Shown: positions 24,006 to 36,532, counted from the first letter of the stretch. The stretch is 64,000 nt of DNA from Nectonema munidae (GCA_030549495.1 JAUIRK010000875.1:771501-835500); one strand, 5' to 3'. Translations and numbers: made by a program. Notes: generated by a model not told the origin, from the sequence alone.

Positions 24006-26240
24006 CACTGTACGTCTTACCATACGTCCCGGTTTTAAGGCCTTGTCCCGGCCGGTCGATGGAAAAGTCCAGGTTAAACCCTTCAATCAGATAACATGGC
24101 CCTAAAGGTCAGTAGCGCCTCGTGAAGAGGTGCTACAGCACCACCAATCTTTTTCTGCTTCCCCATTAATGAACTGTTAACATATTTAACAAGGTTCAGT
24201 TTACAATATTTTTTTGACTAAACAGTTTGGTTATCTATATTCCAATCTAATTGGTTGGTTATATAATAATTACAAATGGTATTGAAAGCATGATGACAAA
24301 TTATAGTTCGGTTTAGCATTTTAATGGATTGAAACCACGAGCCGCCACTGCTACAGGTATATAAACTTGTTTTGCAAAAAACATTTTCTGATTTTATTGA
24401 ATTAAGTTAGGTATTCTGAAAATAGCAGTAAGTAATTTTTCTTGATCTAACAGTTTATTTCTACTAATTTAGCCTTCAATTTAAATCTTGCTAAATTTAT
24501 TCTGCTTTAGAATTTATATTAAAATGTCTAAAAGAAAATGGAATTTTACCAGTGATATTAAAGACTATCCATTCTTAAAAGAAACTGTTGATAGTAAAGT
24601 TCTTTGCAATTATTGTCAATCTGTTTTTTCAATTAGCCATGGTGGACGCTCAGATATTAAAGACTACTTTGAAACCAAGAAACACAAATCTTCTCTTGAG
24701 ACAGTAATGTCGTCATCTCGTGTGACAAACTTCTTCAAAGCTGCTTCTTCTGATGAGTCTCTACTCTTAGCAGCGAAAGAAGCTACTTTTACGTATCACA
24801 CGGCTATTCATGACAGTCTTTCAGAAGTTCAGATTGTACCTCTAAGATAGTTTCCAAATTATTTGAACCTAAATTTGCACTTCGAAGAACAAAAGGTGAA
24901 GCAGTGGTTACGAATTGCATTGCCCCGATGATAGCTGCTGAACTACGTCAAGAATTAAATAAAGCAGATTTTATTTCGGCTTCTATTGATGCTTCAAAAA
25001 GAAGTGAGATCAAAATTGTTCCAGTTGTAGTTCGTTATTTTGTACCTGATGTTGGTGGGAAAGTGAAACTTTTAGAATTGACATCACTTGGAGGTGAAGC
25101 AGCTGCAATACTTAACGAATACCTAGTCTCGGTTCTCAAGCAAAATAGTCTTAAAGAAAAACTTGCTGGGATTTGCGCAGATAATTGTAACACCAACTTT
25201 GGAGGTTTGAAAAGAAGAGGACAGAAGGAATAATGTTTTCCTTAAAGTAAAAGAAAATATTCAAAGAAATCTGACATGGGTTGGATGTGCAGCTCACATT
25301 GTGCAAAATTGCATTGATAATCTCCTGTCGAAAGCCTTGTTGTAAAAATCTACAAGTTTTTTCATATATACACTGTTCGCGTTACAGAGCTCAAACAATT
25401 TTACGACTTTGTTGATATTGAATATCAGAGAATTTTGCAGCACGGAAATACAAGTTTTCTTTCTTTGCTAGCAGCTTTACAAATAATACTTGAAATGTTT
25501 GAAGGATTAAGAATTTACTTCAACTCCCAAGAAGTATTACGTCCTACGCTAATCAAAAACTGTTTTGAGGACCCAACTCAAGAGCTCTATTTAAAATTCG
25601 TTATTGGGCAGTTGAAATACTTCAATCAGACTATTTTAAAGCTAGAAAAAGAAAGCATCAGTGCTGTAGAATCTGTCAGAACTAAAGAATGGTGCTCCTG
25701 AGAAAGCTAGAAGAGGCAGGTGAAGTAAACGTGGAAAGGTTTTACAAGGAAGCAAGAAACTTTTAAGATAAGTGTCTATCATATCTGGGTCTTTATGAAG
25801 ATTTGCATTCTCACCGTTGAGTTGACTTTAAGGAGGAATTATCGTTAAAACAAGTGCTTAAATCTACAAAAAAGATCAATGTAATGTTTAGGAAGCAGAT
25901 GATTGACAGCGACTCTCTCTTTGATGAAGAAGTAGTTGTAAAAAAGCATATTTCCGAATGTTGCGAGGAAGATAGCTGGCAGAAAGCATCTCTTGAAAAA
26001 TGGGTCCAGATATTTAAAAAATTTGAAGAAAAAGACAAGTATTCCAAATTTTGAAAAGTTAATTGAATTTATACTTTGTTTACCTGGAACATCAGCTCTC
26101 GTTGAGAGAATTTTTTCCATCATGAATAACATGCGGTCTAATCAAAGAAGTAAAATTCTGGAGCAGAATGTGAAAGCCCTCAAAGTTATCACCTGCAAAA
26201 TTAATTCGAATTTTTCTTGCTGCGATTTTTAAGAGAAAGT
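24006..26240 (+). mobile_element. hAT transposon with BED finger, inactivated
   Basis: DNA transposon coding for a transposase of about 570 residues. From ATG at 24,524 (MSKRKWNF) there is a BED-type zinc finger (LCNYCQSVFSISHGG ... KKHKSS), then the catalytic core: SIDASKR near 24,990 with the first Asp, ADNCNTNFGG near 25,180 with the second, WVGCAAHIVQNC near 25,275, and SALVERIFSIMNNM near 26,100 with the final Glu inside the dimerisation domain. At least four frame changes or stops interrupt it (near 24,848, 25,230, 25,345 and 25,700), so it is dead. Its left end may be the CACTGTACGTCTTACCATAC sequence at about 24,006 followed by GTCCCGG repeats. I did not find the matching right end. 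A hAT MITE is inserted in the 5' part at 24,110. Confidence 0.85.
24110..24350. mobile_element. hAT MITE nested in the larger hAT
   Basis: 241 bp with termini CAGTAGCGCCTCGTG and CACGAGCCGCCACTG (13 of 15 complementary) and 8-bp flanks CTAAAGGT / CTACAGGT (7 of 8). The CAGTGGCGG terminus is a common hAT signature. It is non-coding and sits between the candidate left end and the ATG of the BED-finger hAT. Confidence 0.85.
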
Positions 26241-26811
26241 CAAATCCAACAAAAACTTTTTGAAAAAAGTTTTGTCTACAGATAAATATGATTGGGCGAA
26301 TATATAAATTTATAGTCTATATAGGTTATTTATACAGAGTATAAATAAACATGTCTGTGTATTTTTTTTATCTGATAAAGGCCTTTGTTCTGAAGCTTCG
26401 CGGTTTTTAATTGCAAAAATATGGTAAGTCTGTACATAATTAATTAAATTATTTTTTTAAGAAAATTTGTTGATTATTATAATAAAAATATAATATCGAA
26501 ACAAAATGTTTCAGTTGTTAAAAATGTACTTGATCTATTTATAACAGCTGTCAAAATTTTATTTGTAGACAGAAATAGTCAAAAAATCAATGATTTTCCT
26601 GTTCTCCTATACTATGATTTATGTTTGTTTAAATAGTTTTTTTAATGATTTTGTGTTCTTAGACTTAAATAATTTTTTGAAAAGTGATTAAACTATCATT
26701 TTTGTATACTATAATTCCTTACAAAATGTAAAAAATACAAGCATTACTAAATCACCCTATAAGGGTTAGCTACTTCAACGTTGGCTTTTGCATTTTTTAT
26801 GCCTCCTATTA
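26241..26811. other. AT-rich spacer
   Basis: Spacer between two transposons. I see no gene and no clear right terminus of the upstream hAT in it. Confidence 0.4.
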
Positions 26812-28785
26812 CACTGGTCAACAATTTTTTACTTTCTGAATGTTGTCTAGATTTCTACAAGTGAATTAGGGTATTCTGGCACTGCTGAATCAGGAAATGG
26901 CATCCGTTTCTCTCCATCAGGTCAGGTTTTTGTGCTAAGTTAATTTGAAAAAATCAGATCTTGTGACAAAATCAATTACATTTTTGTGGCATTATCAGCT
27001 GATTTTTGTCAACACATATCATCCTAAACATGTTTTTAAGAAAAAAATGTTTTGCCAACAATATTTATTGATTACATGATAGAAACATCGATTACTGTCA
27101 TCTGAATGGTGGGCATTGATAAAGGTAAGTACAAGTAAATTGCATGTTGCGTCACCACTGTTCAAATTTCAGGGCTTGAACTTCCGTTTCTTCGAACTAC
27201 TGGAATGTTCAGCGGCAGGCAGTTCTCTCTTCAGATTCCAACAGTAGTCAGCCATCATGACTGCGTCCCAGCGACCCTGATACCTGGTCTCCATCTCCTT
27301 CATGTCCTGATGGAATCTCTCCCCCTGCTCGTCACTCATTGAACCCAGGTTCTCAGGAAACCGGTTCATATGTGAAAATAGGTAGTGCATCTTGATGCTC
27401 ATGTTGCAGCCCAGGTTTCTGAAAGCAGTCAACATGTTGTTGACAAGTTCTGCGTTGTTTCTGGCCTTATTGTTGCCAAGAAAGTTCTTCACTACCAAAA
27501 CAAATATCTTCCACGTTTCCAGTTCCACTTCGTTCATTGAGTTTTTGAACTCTGGATCTCTGATGAGTTGACGGATCTGAGGACCATCAAAAATGCCAGC
27601 TTTCAACTTCTCCATGGTCAATCCTGGAAAAGCCTGGCACAAGTAAGTGAAGCAGTCACCATCTTTGTCCATAGCCTTGCTGAACTGCTTGATTAAGCCG
27701 AGCTTGATGTGCAGCGGTGGTAAGAGTATTCTGTCTCTGTCCACCAGAGGGTCGTTGATGACGTTCCTTTCTTTGCATGGCATCAATTCCTCCCGAACAG
27801 GCGAGTCCTTCTTCGTGTAATGCTGAGCACGGTTCCTACTATCCCACATGCACAGAAAACATGGGTACTTGGTGAAGCCAGACTATTGTCCCAACAAAAA
27901 GTTCACCATCTTCAGGTCAACACAAATAAACCACTTATGCTGATCATAACCAATTTTCTCCAGCACATACTTCACCGCTTCATACTTCTCCTTCAGTGTA
28001 GTCGAGTGAGCGATGGGTACAGAGGCAAACTGGTTGCCATTGTGTAGCAGAACACATTACAGTGATCGCTTGCTGCTGTCAATGAACAGTCTCCAATCTT
28101 TGGTTTCGTACTGTAGCACTCCAAGCTTGAGCAGAAGCTACGCAATATCAGCACAGTACACCAAGTCCTTCTCTTCAGAGAATCCAAACTTCAGACTCCT
28201 CTTGCCGTTGGTCCACCCACGCAGAGTCTCGGTGCATGCTTTGCACACCATGTGTGGCGCCCAAGCTTTATCCTGGTCACCAAGTTTAATACCAAAATAA
28301 GCAAGGTAAGCACGCCTTATGTAACTTGTGACTGGCTTCCTATTAGGAGCAATGGTGTATTCTCCACATATGTAGCAAAATACATCGGTCTTATTTCTGC
28401 ACGATCTTCTGGTCGAAGCCATATCATTTACCTGCAAAACAAAAATAGGTACAAATTAGTCATAAATTGGCGCATGTAGGTATTGTACATTCTTCAGAGT
28501 TCGTTATTTCAAGAAATACAACTTTTTACCTGAATACTTCTTGTCATTAAAATAATTATTTCCAATCAAAACAATTATTTGACATGACATTTTACCCCCA
28601 CCTACTTCTTCAAAAATGTTCCACACATGCGTACATGTGAACAAAAATATAAAAAACGACATGTGGCCATATCTCAAAAACTTGACCTGATTGGAAAAAA
28701 CTAATGTGAGTTTTGGATTCAGCGCATCAGATTCGTCCTAAATCAGCTTAAAAAATGCAGACAACAAATTTGTTGTTGACCAGTG
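26812..28785 (-). mobile_element. Complete-ended DNA transposon, CACTG termini, unclassified
   Basis: A 1,974-bp element bounded by perfect 13-bp inverted repeats CACTGGTCAACAA (26,812-26,824 and 28,773-28,785) and flanked by TTA on both sides (26,809-26,811; 28,786-28,788). Weaker inverted similarity continues to about 125 bp inward: ATCAGGTCAGGTTTTTG near 26,917 on the plus strand pairs with AATCAGGTCAAGTTTTTG read on the minus strand near 28,675-28,692. CACTG ends and a 3-bp duplication fit the CMC group (CACTA/EnSpm, Chapaev3, Mirage), though other 3-bp-duplicating superfamilies are possible. It carries one gene on the minus strand, whose base composition is much richer in G+C than the flanking DNA, suggesting fairly recent arrival. 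Confidence 0.85.
27169..28422 (-). pseudogene. Transposase-like gene of the GERFHQD family, three in-frame stops
   Basis: The only gene of the CACTG-ended element. From ATG 28,422 (MASTRRSC) one frame runs to the stop at 27,169, interrupted only by stop codons at about 28,140, 28,059 and 27,885 and with no frameshift. Visible features: an N-terminal CYICGEY ... CKACTE double-Cys pair; WRLFIDSSKRSL and WFICVDLKMVNF, each with an Asp in a strand-like setting; CFLCMWDSRNRAQH, a Cys/His motif as inserted in several DDE transposases; and SDEQGERFHQD near the C-terminus. I infer a DDE-type RNase-H-like transposase with D, D and E in these motifs. Proteins of this family are widespread, uncharacterised and repetitive in arthropod genomes (recalled, not searched). 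From that memory the usual protein is about 100 residues longer, the missing part falling between KRSLKFG and FSEEKDL. Confidence 0.8.
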
Positions 28786-28916
28786 TTATATTTAAATTAT
28801 TCTGAGAACATACAGTTTCATTTTAAAATAGTGAAAATTGCTTTATTAGTTTATTTTGTCTCCTTTCTCTCGTATGTTAATTATGTAGCAATTTTTTCAA
28901 TTTTGAGTAAAAGATA

Positions 28917-29058
28917 AGGTAAAGGTACCGTGGGTGTGTTTTCATTTACAAGGCACTGATGTACTGCTTATGTCAAACTATGAAAAATTGGTATCGATGG
29001 CGAATCGAATCCAGAGGCTTCCATGCTGAGTCCATCATCTCAATCAACCTGCCATGTC
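28917..29058 (-). mobile_element. tRNA-derived SINE, family A, copy 3
   Basis: Closest to copy 1: the same AAAGGTACCGTGGGTGTG tail and the same GCACTGATGTACTGCTTATG body. The B box reads GGATTCGATTCG on the minus strand, slightly degraded. Confidence 0.75.
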
Positions 29059-29080
29059 ACCCATAGAGTATGCTGTAGGG

Positions 29081-29890
29081 CAGTGGTTCATAACCTGGGA
29101 GTAGTGACCCCTTTGGGGGTCGTTTGAAGTTTTTACAGGGGTCATGAAAAACTTTTGGTATCAAAAAGTGTATCCTCATGAACGTCTTTCCATCAGTTGC
29201 AAAACTATTTCTATTTAATGTATTCATTAATCCTGATTGTATGATGCAATCAATTAATAATTTTGCCCTTAAAATCAAACACCATTTTAAATCTCACACA
29301 TGTTGCTTGCAATCAAGCAATTGAAAACTATTTTCCGAAGTTAAATAGCCGTTCTAATGACATTTGGATCACCAGACCTTTTTCAGTTAGCGAAAGTAGC
29401 ATTGTTGACTCTGATGCTGCTGCCAAAGTGGAGTTTTTTCAAATAAGAGAAGACAGTCAATTAAAACTCGATTTTTCCGAGCAAGCATTTCCATCATTCT
29501 GGGCCAAATTAAAAACCGTTTATCCTATTCTTTCCAAACTTGCTATGATTTTTTTGATACAGTCACCTTCAACTTATCGTTGCGAGACTGGATTTTGTGC
29601 AATGATGTCTTTAAAAACAAGTGCACGTAATAAGCTTGCAATTGATTCAGACACGAGATGCTGTCTGTCGAACATTACACCATGTTTTGAAGAACTTTTG
29701 TCTGACAAACAATACCAGCCTTCGAATTCAATTATACTGAATTTGTTGGATTGTATTAATTTGAATAAATTTTTTCAAGTATTATAAAAAATAACATGTA
29801 AATTTTCTTAACGGCTGAATCAAAAAGAATTTTATAGGAGTCACAAAAATTTTTTTCATAATATTTAGAGGATACGTCAAAGTAGTTTTC
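29081..29890 (+). mobile_element. hAT fragment, ZBED5/FAM200-like C-terminus
   Basis: Starts with the hAT terminus CAGTGGTTCATAACC at 29,081 followed by GACCCCTTTGGGGGTC. A continuous frame to 29,787 encodes the C-terminal half of a ZBED5/FAM200-type transposase: FPSFWAKL, STYRCETGFCAMMSLKT, ARNKLAIDSDTRCCLS (family STYLCESGFSALTNIKTKARNRL). The N-terminal half and BED finger are absent, so an internal deletion joins the 5' terminus to the C-terminal domain. I could not find the right inverted repeat; the end near 29,890 is an estimate from TAGGAGTCACAAAAATTT-type subterminal sequence. Confidence 0.75.
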
Positions 29891-32099
29891 ATAAAACTTA
29901 GGTTATGTTGTAAATTTTTTTAGTTTTTGTTGAAGCTCTATAACTTTTTCTGATAGACTTTTTTTCCTTAAAAGTTATTATAAAAGGCAAATCATTGCAA
30001 AATGTTAAAAGTTATTTTACTTTTTGTATATTTTTGTAGCTTGCACCAATTTAGCTTTTAAACTATTTTTGAATGATGCTGAGAAAAATGAAGTAATGAA
30101 ATCTTAATTTATTGTTTGATTTTTGTTTGCATAATTTTATCTTTATTTTATACACTAAAAAGAATGAAAAATTCTAATGCCGAGTTTTCTAACTTTAGTC
30201 TGTTTTACATTTTTGATAGAAATTACCTCAGAAAAGTTATGTAATTTGGATGTGTTATTTTAATTTATTTTTCTCAATAAGACATTTTTTCATTTTTTAG
30301 GAAGAAGGAACAACTGAAAATTAATGAATGATTTTTTCATTCAATAAAAATTCCACTTTTTTTATTGTTAATTGATATCTTTTTACCCCCTTTCTACACA
30401 TAATTTGGAGATAGTGCGCATCTATTCGAAGTGAGAAAGAAGGAGCTATATATAAGTCCTCATTCATTGTTGACGTTAAGCTTAATAGGGCGAGGGTTAA
30501 AGTTTACATTAAGCTTAAGTAAGAATGAAATAAAATAGACAAGAGAGCAGTAGGAATTCAGAAAAATTTGTTGTCTTTTTTTGGAAGACGCTTGAAAGTC
30601 CGCCCCTCCAATAATTTCAAGGATGTGTGCCCCTGAATCAATCACATTTTATCGCAGGGTGTCTTGTAGACTCTTTTCCTTCAGACTACATTCACTCATA
30701 TAAAATTCTCCAACCTTCAGTCATTTGTTTTCAGTTGTTTTCTCTATCAATCAAATATCCTTTCATCAATTCCTGTATTCGTTCACAATTGACGTCAACC
30801 TTTTTTTTGATAAATTTCAACCCCCCTCATGTCAACTTTTAGATATATCATCACTTAACAAAATCGACTTATATCAACTTTCGATACCCCCCCCCCCCCT
30901 GTCTTAGTTGAAGTCAATTGTGAACGACCCCTAATGTGCCTGATGGACTACTTCATTTTCAAAAAGTCTATTCCACCCCTAACAATTTGGGATTTTTTAA
31001 ACTAGTGTATATGCGATATGCAAATTTAATAAAAATATTTTCGTTGGAAGAATAGTATTTAAATTTCAACAATTTAGTAAAAAAAATATAAAGTAGTCTT
31101 ATAAATTTAGGTATGCGCTGAATACACTCTATTTTAAAAGATTGCTTGAATATAGGGAAAACACAAGAACCTAAAAACAAGTAATCGAGAAGTTGAGAGC
31201 TAGGAAATTCAAAACTATAGCAAAAGTAACAAGTTGGCAGGCCAAACGAATTGAAATTGCTTGAAAAATTGGTGTAGTCCTGGAATGATAAGATCAGATG
31301 AAGGTCCAATTGCGTGAGTTAGAAGAGACGGTAGAGTGAAAGAAAAGGAGAAAGCGAACTGTGAGAAGAGAGAAGAGCGTAAATAGCGAAACTATGCGAT
31401 AAGGAAGTGAAATAGGATGAAGAAAGTATATGAGAGAGGCACCGAAAAATCCTGTTATATCGAGCATGGTAGAGATCAAGTAAAAATGATGTAACCAAGT
31501 TTATCAAATTTTTCCGATCAATGGAGGAAGAAGAAATATATGTTTCTAGGCAGAACAGGTGCTCTACTAGGATTAGAGAGGCAAAGGAGAGAAACTGTAT
31601 TTATAAGATTCAACATATGTGAATAGGCTTGTGAGATGCATTTATGTGTAGAAATATAAGGTTATAAAAACTAAATACAATAGCTAGAAAGGATAGACAA
31701 ACAAGGTATTCGTAAAACAAAAATGGAGCTAAAGTATTCCCCCCCCCCTTAAATGTCGGTCCCTGTTACGTACGCACATTAAAAAAAATTAGTATTACTT
31801 TTTAAATGCTCTTTGAGAATCAGGGGGAAATAAAAACAAAAAATTTTGAAGCCTAAAAATATTTATAATACAAAACAAGATTATTTGGAGGGAGTTTCTA
31901 CATTTCAAGATGTTAAAGTCGTGAAGGAAAAAGAAATTTAAGATTGAGATCTATTGAGCAGAATTTCATGTTATATTTTCGCTTCGAAAATTTATATTTT
32001 TAAAATTTTAAATATGCAACTTTCAAAATTTTAATTAGGCTTCGTTCTGATTGAATAGAGGTGTCAGAGTCAATGAACTCCGATTCCAAATAATGAAAA
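29891..32099. other. AT-rich stretch with unassigned open frames
   Basis: Contains a hAT-terminus-like TGTGCCCCTG at about 30,632, a run of 12 C near 30,888 and purine-rich DNA at 30,970-31,560 whose minus strand is open in pieces of 60-113 codons. These pieces could be decayed LINE sequence, but no conserved motif is visible. Confidence 0.3.
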
Positions 32100-32386
32100 G
32101 TTTCCAGACTCTCCAGCCCTGCTTATGATAATGATCTTTTAAAAAGATTTATTAAAAGTAATATTATTTTCAATAAATTCTTACTTTTAAAATTTTTTAA
32201 TTTCATGCATATTTAATCAAATTATGTTTTATTGATAAAAAATAAACGAGTTATAATGTTATCATGACGTTATAAAAAAAGGCTTAATTTTTGCAACCCC
32301 CTTGTAACGACTTCCTCTCAAATACACTCTTTAAATGTAGCTGGATGATCGTTCGTATTTGAGAGGGCTTACTGTATATAAGGTAA
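32100..32386. repeat. Dispersed repeat, MITE-like, copy 1
   Basis: Alignable over about 240 bp to 51,080-51,350: GCATATTTAATCAAATTATG, TTTTATTGATAAAAAATAAACGAG, TAACGACTTCCTCTCAAATAC and TTTAAATGTAGCTGGATGAT all recur there in order. It ends GTATTTGAGAGGGCTTACTGTA. The CTCTCAAATAC motif is present twice in opposite orientation within 60 bp. The CAGTAAGCCCTC end next to TA resembles pogo/Tc1-type MITEs, but a left terminus was not found here. Confidence 0.6.
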
Positions 32387-35300
32387 AATGACAACGACTT
32401 CCTTATCATACATTAAAGTTGGCCTCACTATGAGCAAGTAAGGGAGACTTAAAATTGGTATTTAATTGAAAAAGAAGCTAAAAAAATTAAGAAAAAAAGA
32501 AAAAAGATTTTTTCGGGATTAAGACCTAGTGATGTTATAACAAGCGCTGAGCCCTTTTTTGAGCGATTCATCACATCATTTCTTATTAGCAAATCAATCA
32601 AGTCATTCATCAATAAATAAACGTTGAGCTTTATGATGAATTTAAGTAATTTAAGAAAAACTGCTATATATATCATTTTTAATGATATTCAATTATAAGA
32701 TAAGGAATCATCCACATTCCCTTTGTGATGCAAACAAATGCAAAATAAAAATTGCAGGAATTTGCACTCAATTATTCATAGCCTACTAGATAGTATTATT
32801 CAAAAAATTTAATTTAGTTGTTGTTTTATTAAAATATATTTTAGGTAGTTTTTTTATAAACACTCTTATATGTGGAATATTAAAACACCAAACCTCATAC
32901 AGAGAGAGAGAGACAAATATTTCTATAAGAAAAAAACATTAAACATATACATTGAAGAAAAAACATTTACAATTGATCTTTTCAAGTTTAATCTTTATAG
33001 TTTATTGATGGGAAAAGGCATTTTATCGACAAAAGAGGATTTAGTTAACCCTAAAGTTTTAGTAGGGCGTAAAAATGCCCTCTCCGACTCCTTACAAAAA
33101 AATTATTAAACAAAATTGACTGAACCACATCCCTTCAAAATTTGTGAATTTTCCTAAGATCCCTAGCTGCCTATTTTAATATCATTTTGACGGTAGTTGA
33201 ATGACGACCCTTACATGGCAAAAACTATCAATCGAAATCGAAGATTAAAATTTATCAACAAAATTTTGATATTATCTGTAGCTAACCTTATAATTTAGAG
33301 TCTATATCAGATACTCCCTTGAAAATTTGTAATTATATAGTTTTGAACGCATAACACTTTATATATTTAAATTTTTCAATAATCATGGCTACTTTTTAGA
33401 AAATTTCAATCGAAATTTCGATAGATCAGAAATGTATCGAATAATATATTTCTCCAAATTTTACATAAAATTTATGTTTTTATACTAAATCGGCAAGGGC
33501 TGGAAAATATCTATAAAAAAAACAGTCAAATTTGGAATTTAGATCTAAAAAGTGTCTCCAAAATTTTAAATAAAATATATTTTTATATACTAAACAGGGG
33601 CGCAGATCCGGGGGGCGAAAATGACCTTTAATTTGCGAATGAAATTAAACTTTTGTCTTATAACTATAAGATAAGATTACAATCAGCATTTCACTAAAAT
33701 AAATAGGAATTCTGAAAATTTTCAAGTGCTTAGTGTTACCAAAACTTTCATATACCTCCATATGTGAAGCAGCAGCGCATATCAGGAAGGGGGGCTGGCC
33801 CAAATAATTTTCAATTTTCTCAATTCTATATATTTTTTTATAAAGTATTGTTTGGCTTGTGAGTAGACTTTCCATATTACTTTTGGTCAAGTCTTAGAAT
33901 GCATGTTTAAAATCTATTTTTTTGATTAATTTCAAATTCATTGATAGAATAATGCAAATTTGAGGTATATTTGATCAGAGGCCGTAATGTAAACAGTAAT
34001 TTAAACAAGAGCCTATAAATTTTTCAGCAGGGAAAATATTTGTTATAGCACATAACTATATAACAACTCTATAATTTAAAGGTAAGGTTTATCCCTATCA
34101 ATTACTGTAACCAGGATTGTCGATAATAGAGGGCAAGGGAGTTTTACCTCCCCCTCGGATTTATTTTACGCTCCTGAAGATCCTTTGAAATATATAAATG
34201 TATACACTTTCTTATAGTCCAGCCCCATTAAAATCAGTTTTGCCCCCCCCCCTCTTCGCTTGTTCAACCCCCCGCCCGTACTTGAAGTCGGGCGAAGGGG
34301 CTAATTTAAACAATCAAGTGTTTTATAAAGAAATCAAATACATGGGATCTTTATTCTCATTTCATTTAATGTTTTAGTTTTTTTATTAACAAGATTGTTT
34401 AGAATAGTCGCCAATGTTTTCACAGTTTCCTTAAAAATTTTGTTAATAAACTTAGTGTAAATAATTCCCATTTTCATTTATTTTATATCATATAACTTAG
34501 AGAATGGAATAGCTAATTTATATAAATTTAGAGTTTCTAGAATATTTCTTCCAAGATATTTTCTCCTTCAATTTCTATGTAAAAGGGTCAAATTTAAATT
34601 CACGGCCACATACATGTCAATTCATAAACCCATGTTATAAATATATTTTCAAACAATTTACTCTACTAACTGAATATATGTATAGGTAGAATATGAAGAT
34701 TATATAAGGTGATTCTTTGTTTTTCTGTGTTAATAATCTAGCTTAGTAACTATTCGTTGCTAAAAAATTTTAAAATTTAATTTTAAGCAACAATGCATTT
34801 CAGTACAGAGTAATCAATCCACATAACCAATTTATTTGATATGAAGCACGCTTGTTAACAATTAATGAGATGAGAAGCTGAGAAAATGTAGTGGGTTGTA
34901 ATGAGTGTTCTAATTTAACCCTTTACATATGGTCTTTAGAAAACAAAGACATTTTTAACCTTCGAACACCAAATATAAAACCCGGTAAACCAAAAATTCC
35001 GTTCCCTAAAGATATACAAGAGATCATTTTTAAAGTCATGGTATAAAACCTTCACTTGGTTAGAGTGTAGGATATCTAGCGATAGACAATATATAGACTG
35101 CTACCATGCTTTTTAATAATTGGTAAATAGAAATAGGTAGGAATAAAGACTTAACTATATCCGATAAGTAGTCATCTATTATATATGAATGCTTTTGTTT
35201 TCTTGTTTAGCTTGAAGAATGGTTTAGAAACTTCCTAAAGTTTCTTTAAGTTATATAAAATTCATTAATAAGGATAATGAAACGATTAAGTTTTAAAAAT

Positions 35301-36256
35301 ATGGTGCAAAACTGTAATAAAACAACTAAATTTTTTATTACAATTTTTTTTACAATTTTTTGAATTTTTAAATTAAAAACAATCAAAAAGGATTGACTCA
35401 TAATCGTTAATTTTTCGTTTTTTTATATATGAAATAAGAAATTATGCTAGGAAAATTTTTACGGAATGAAAGCTCAATCCATCAAAAATTATTTTCGGTC
35501 AATAATTGGTAATATTATTTTTTAATACTTTTTATGCGTCATTACAAGAGTTTAGAACACAGTACAAGTAGGGTTAGGTTTACCCCTGAGCAGTCTGCAG
35601 ATGGATTTGTATAATTTTAAAAAACAACACAAGAAACGAGTACGGGGGTTATGAGTTAAAAAAAATAACACAACACGGATATGGTAGAATTTTGCAAAAT
35701 TCATATGTTGGTATAAACAGTAAAAGTGAGAGCTAAACAAAAAAATGCAAAGCCACAAGACGGTTATAGAAGTACTTGATTCAAAGGTCGAGATTTAAAT
35801 CTAAATTTTTTAACGAAAATATTTTCTTATAACTAAAAAAATAAAATAATGGATTATAAAATGAAATAAAGAAAATAGATAGCGATGTATTTACAAATAC
35901 TTTGGTCAGGTAAAAAGTTTGTAATTTTTAAAGAATTTTCATGTAAGCGGAAAATTTTTAAAAGAACTAATCGAAGATAAAAAATATAAAATTGAATTTT
36001 TATAAAAATATTTATTTAATATTGATGGACTAATTGAATGAAGGAAGATAAAATCATTTTAAAAACATCAGTTAAAAGGGCAGATCCAGAATTTTTTAGA
36101 TTAAGCAGAAGATAGATTTTAGGGTAAAAATTAAAAAAATATTTTATTAATTCTCTTCTCATGTGAGTTTAATTTTGCATAATTATTGTATATCAAATAT
36201 TAATTTAATATAGGCATGAAATATTTTAAACACTGCTAATAATAATTTATCAAAAT
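32387..36256. other. AT-rich, no gene recognised
   Basis: No gene recognised. It holds a hAT-end-like CAGGGGCGCAGATCCGGGGGG at 33,595, another CAGCAGCGCATATCAGG at about 33,766 and several C-rich runs near 34,243, which mark old hAT-derived debris without full structure. The rest is A+T-rich. Confidence 0.4.
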
Positions 36257-36532
36257 TATAACTAGAAATTGTAAGTTCTCTTGTATTTTGATCATCATCA
36301 CTAAGCGTACACTGTGTGAAAGACCGGTACCGGCTATTGAAGCCTCATCAGTTCCACTTTGGTGTTCAAACTATGAGGTTTGAACTGACGTCCAGTGGCT
36401 GTGCGTGAGCATCAACCAACTAGCCGTCAACACTTAACTTTGATGATCATTATCTACTCATGTATTGAATGTACCGTTACGGTCTCAAATCAATGTAGTA
36501 GTAGTAGGGCACATTTCTCAGGATATATTACT
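36257..36532 (-). mobile_element. tRNA-derived SINE, family B, copy 2
   Basis: On the minus strand it reads a (CTA)n-bearing leader, a GGCTAGTTGGTTGATGCTC A-box region, then CAGTTCAAACCTC as B box at tRNA-like spacing, and a body ending near AACTAGAAATTGTAAG on the plus strand. It is nearly identical to copy 3 about 45 bp further on. Confidence 0.75.

Noticed and set aside
27820-28479. Open plus-strand frames of 75-95 codons
   Set aside because: Shadow of the GC-richer transposase gene on the minus strand.
33595-34176. Possible hAT element between CAGGGGCGCA and a later TACGCTCCTG
   Set aside because: Flanks ATACTAAA and AAGATCCT do not match and the inverted similarity is short; probably separate fragments.
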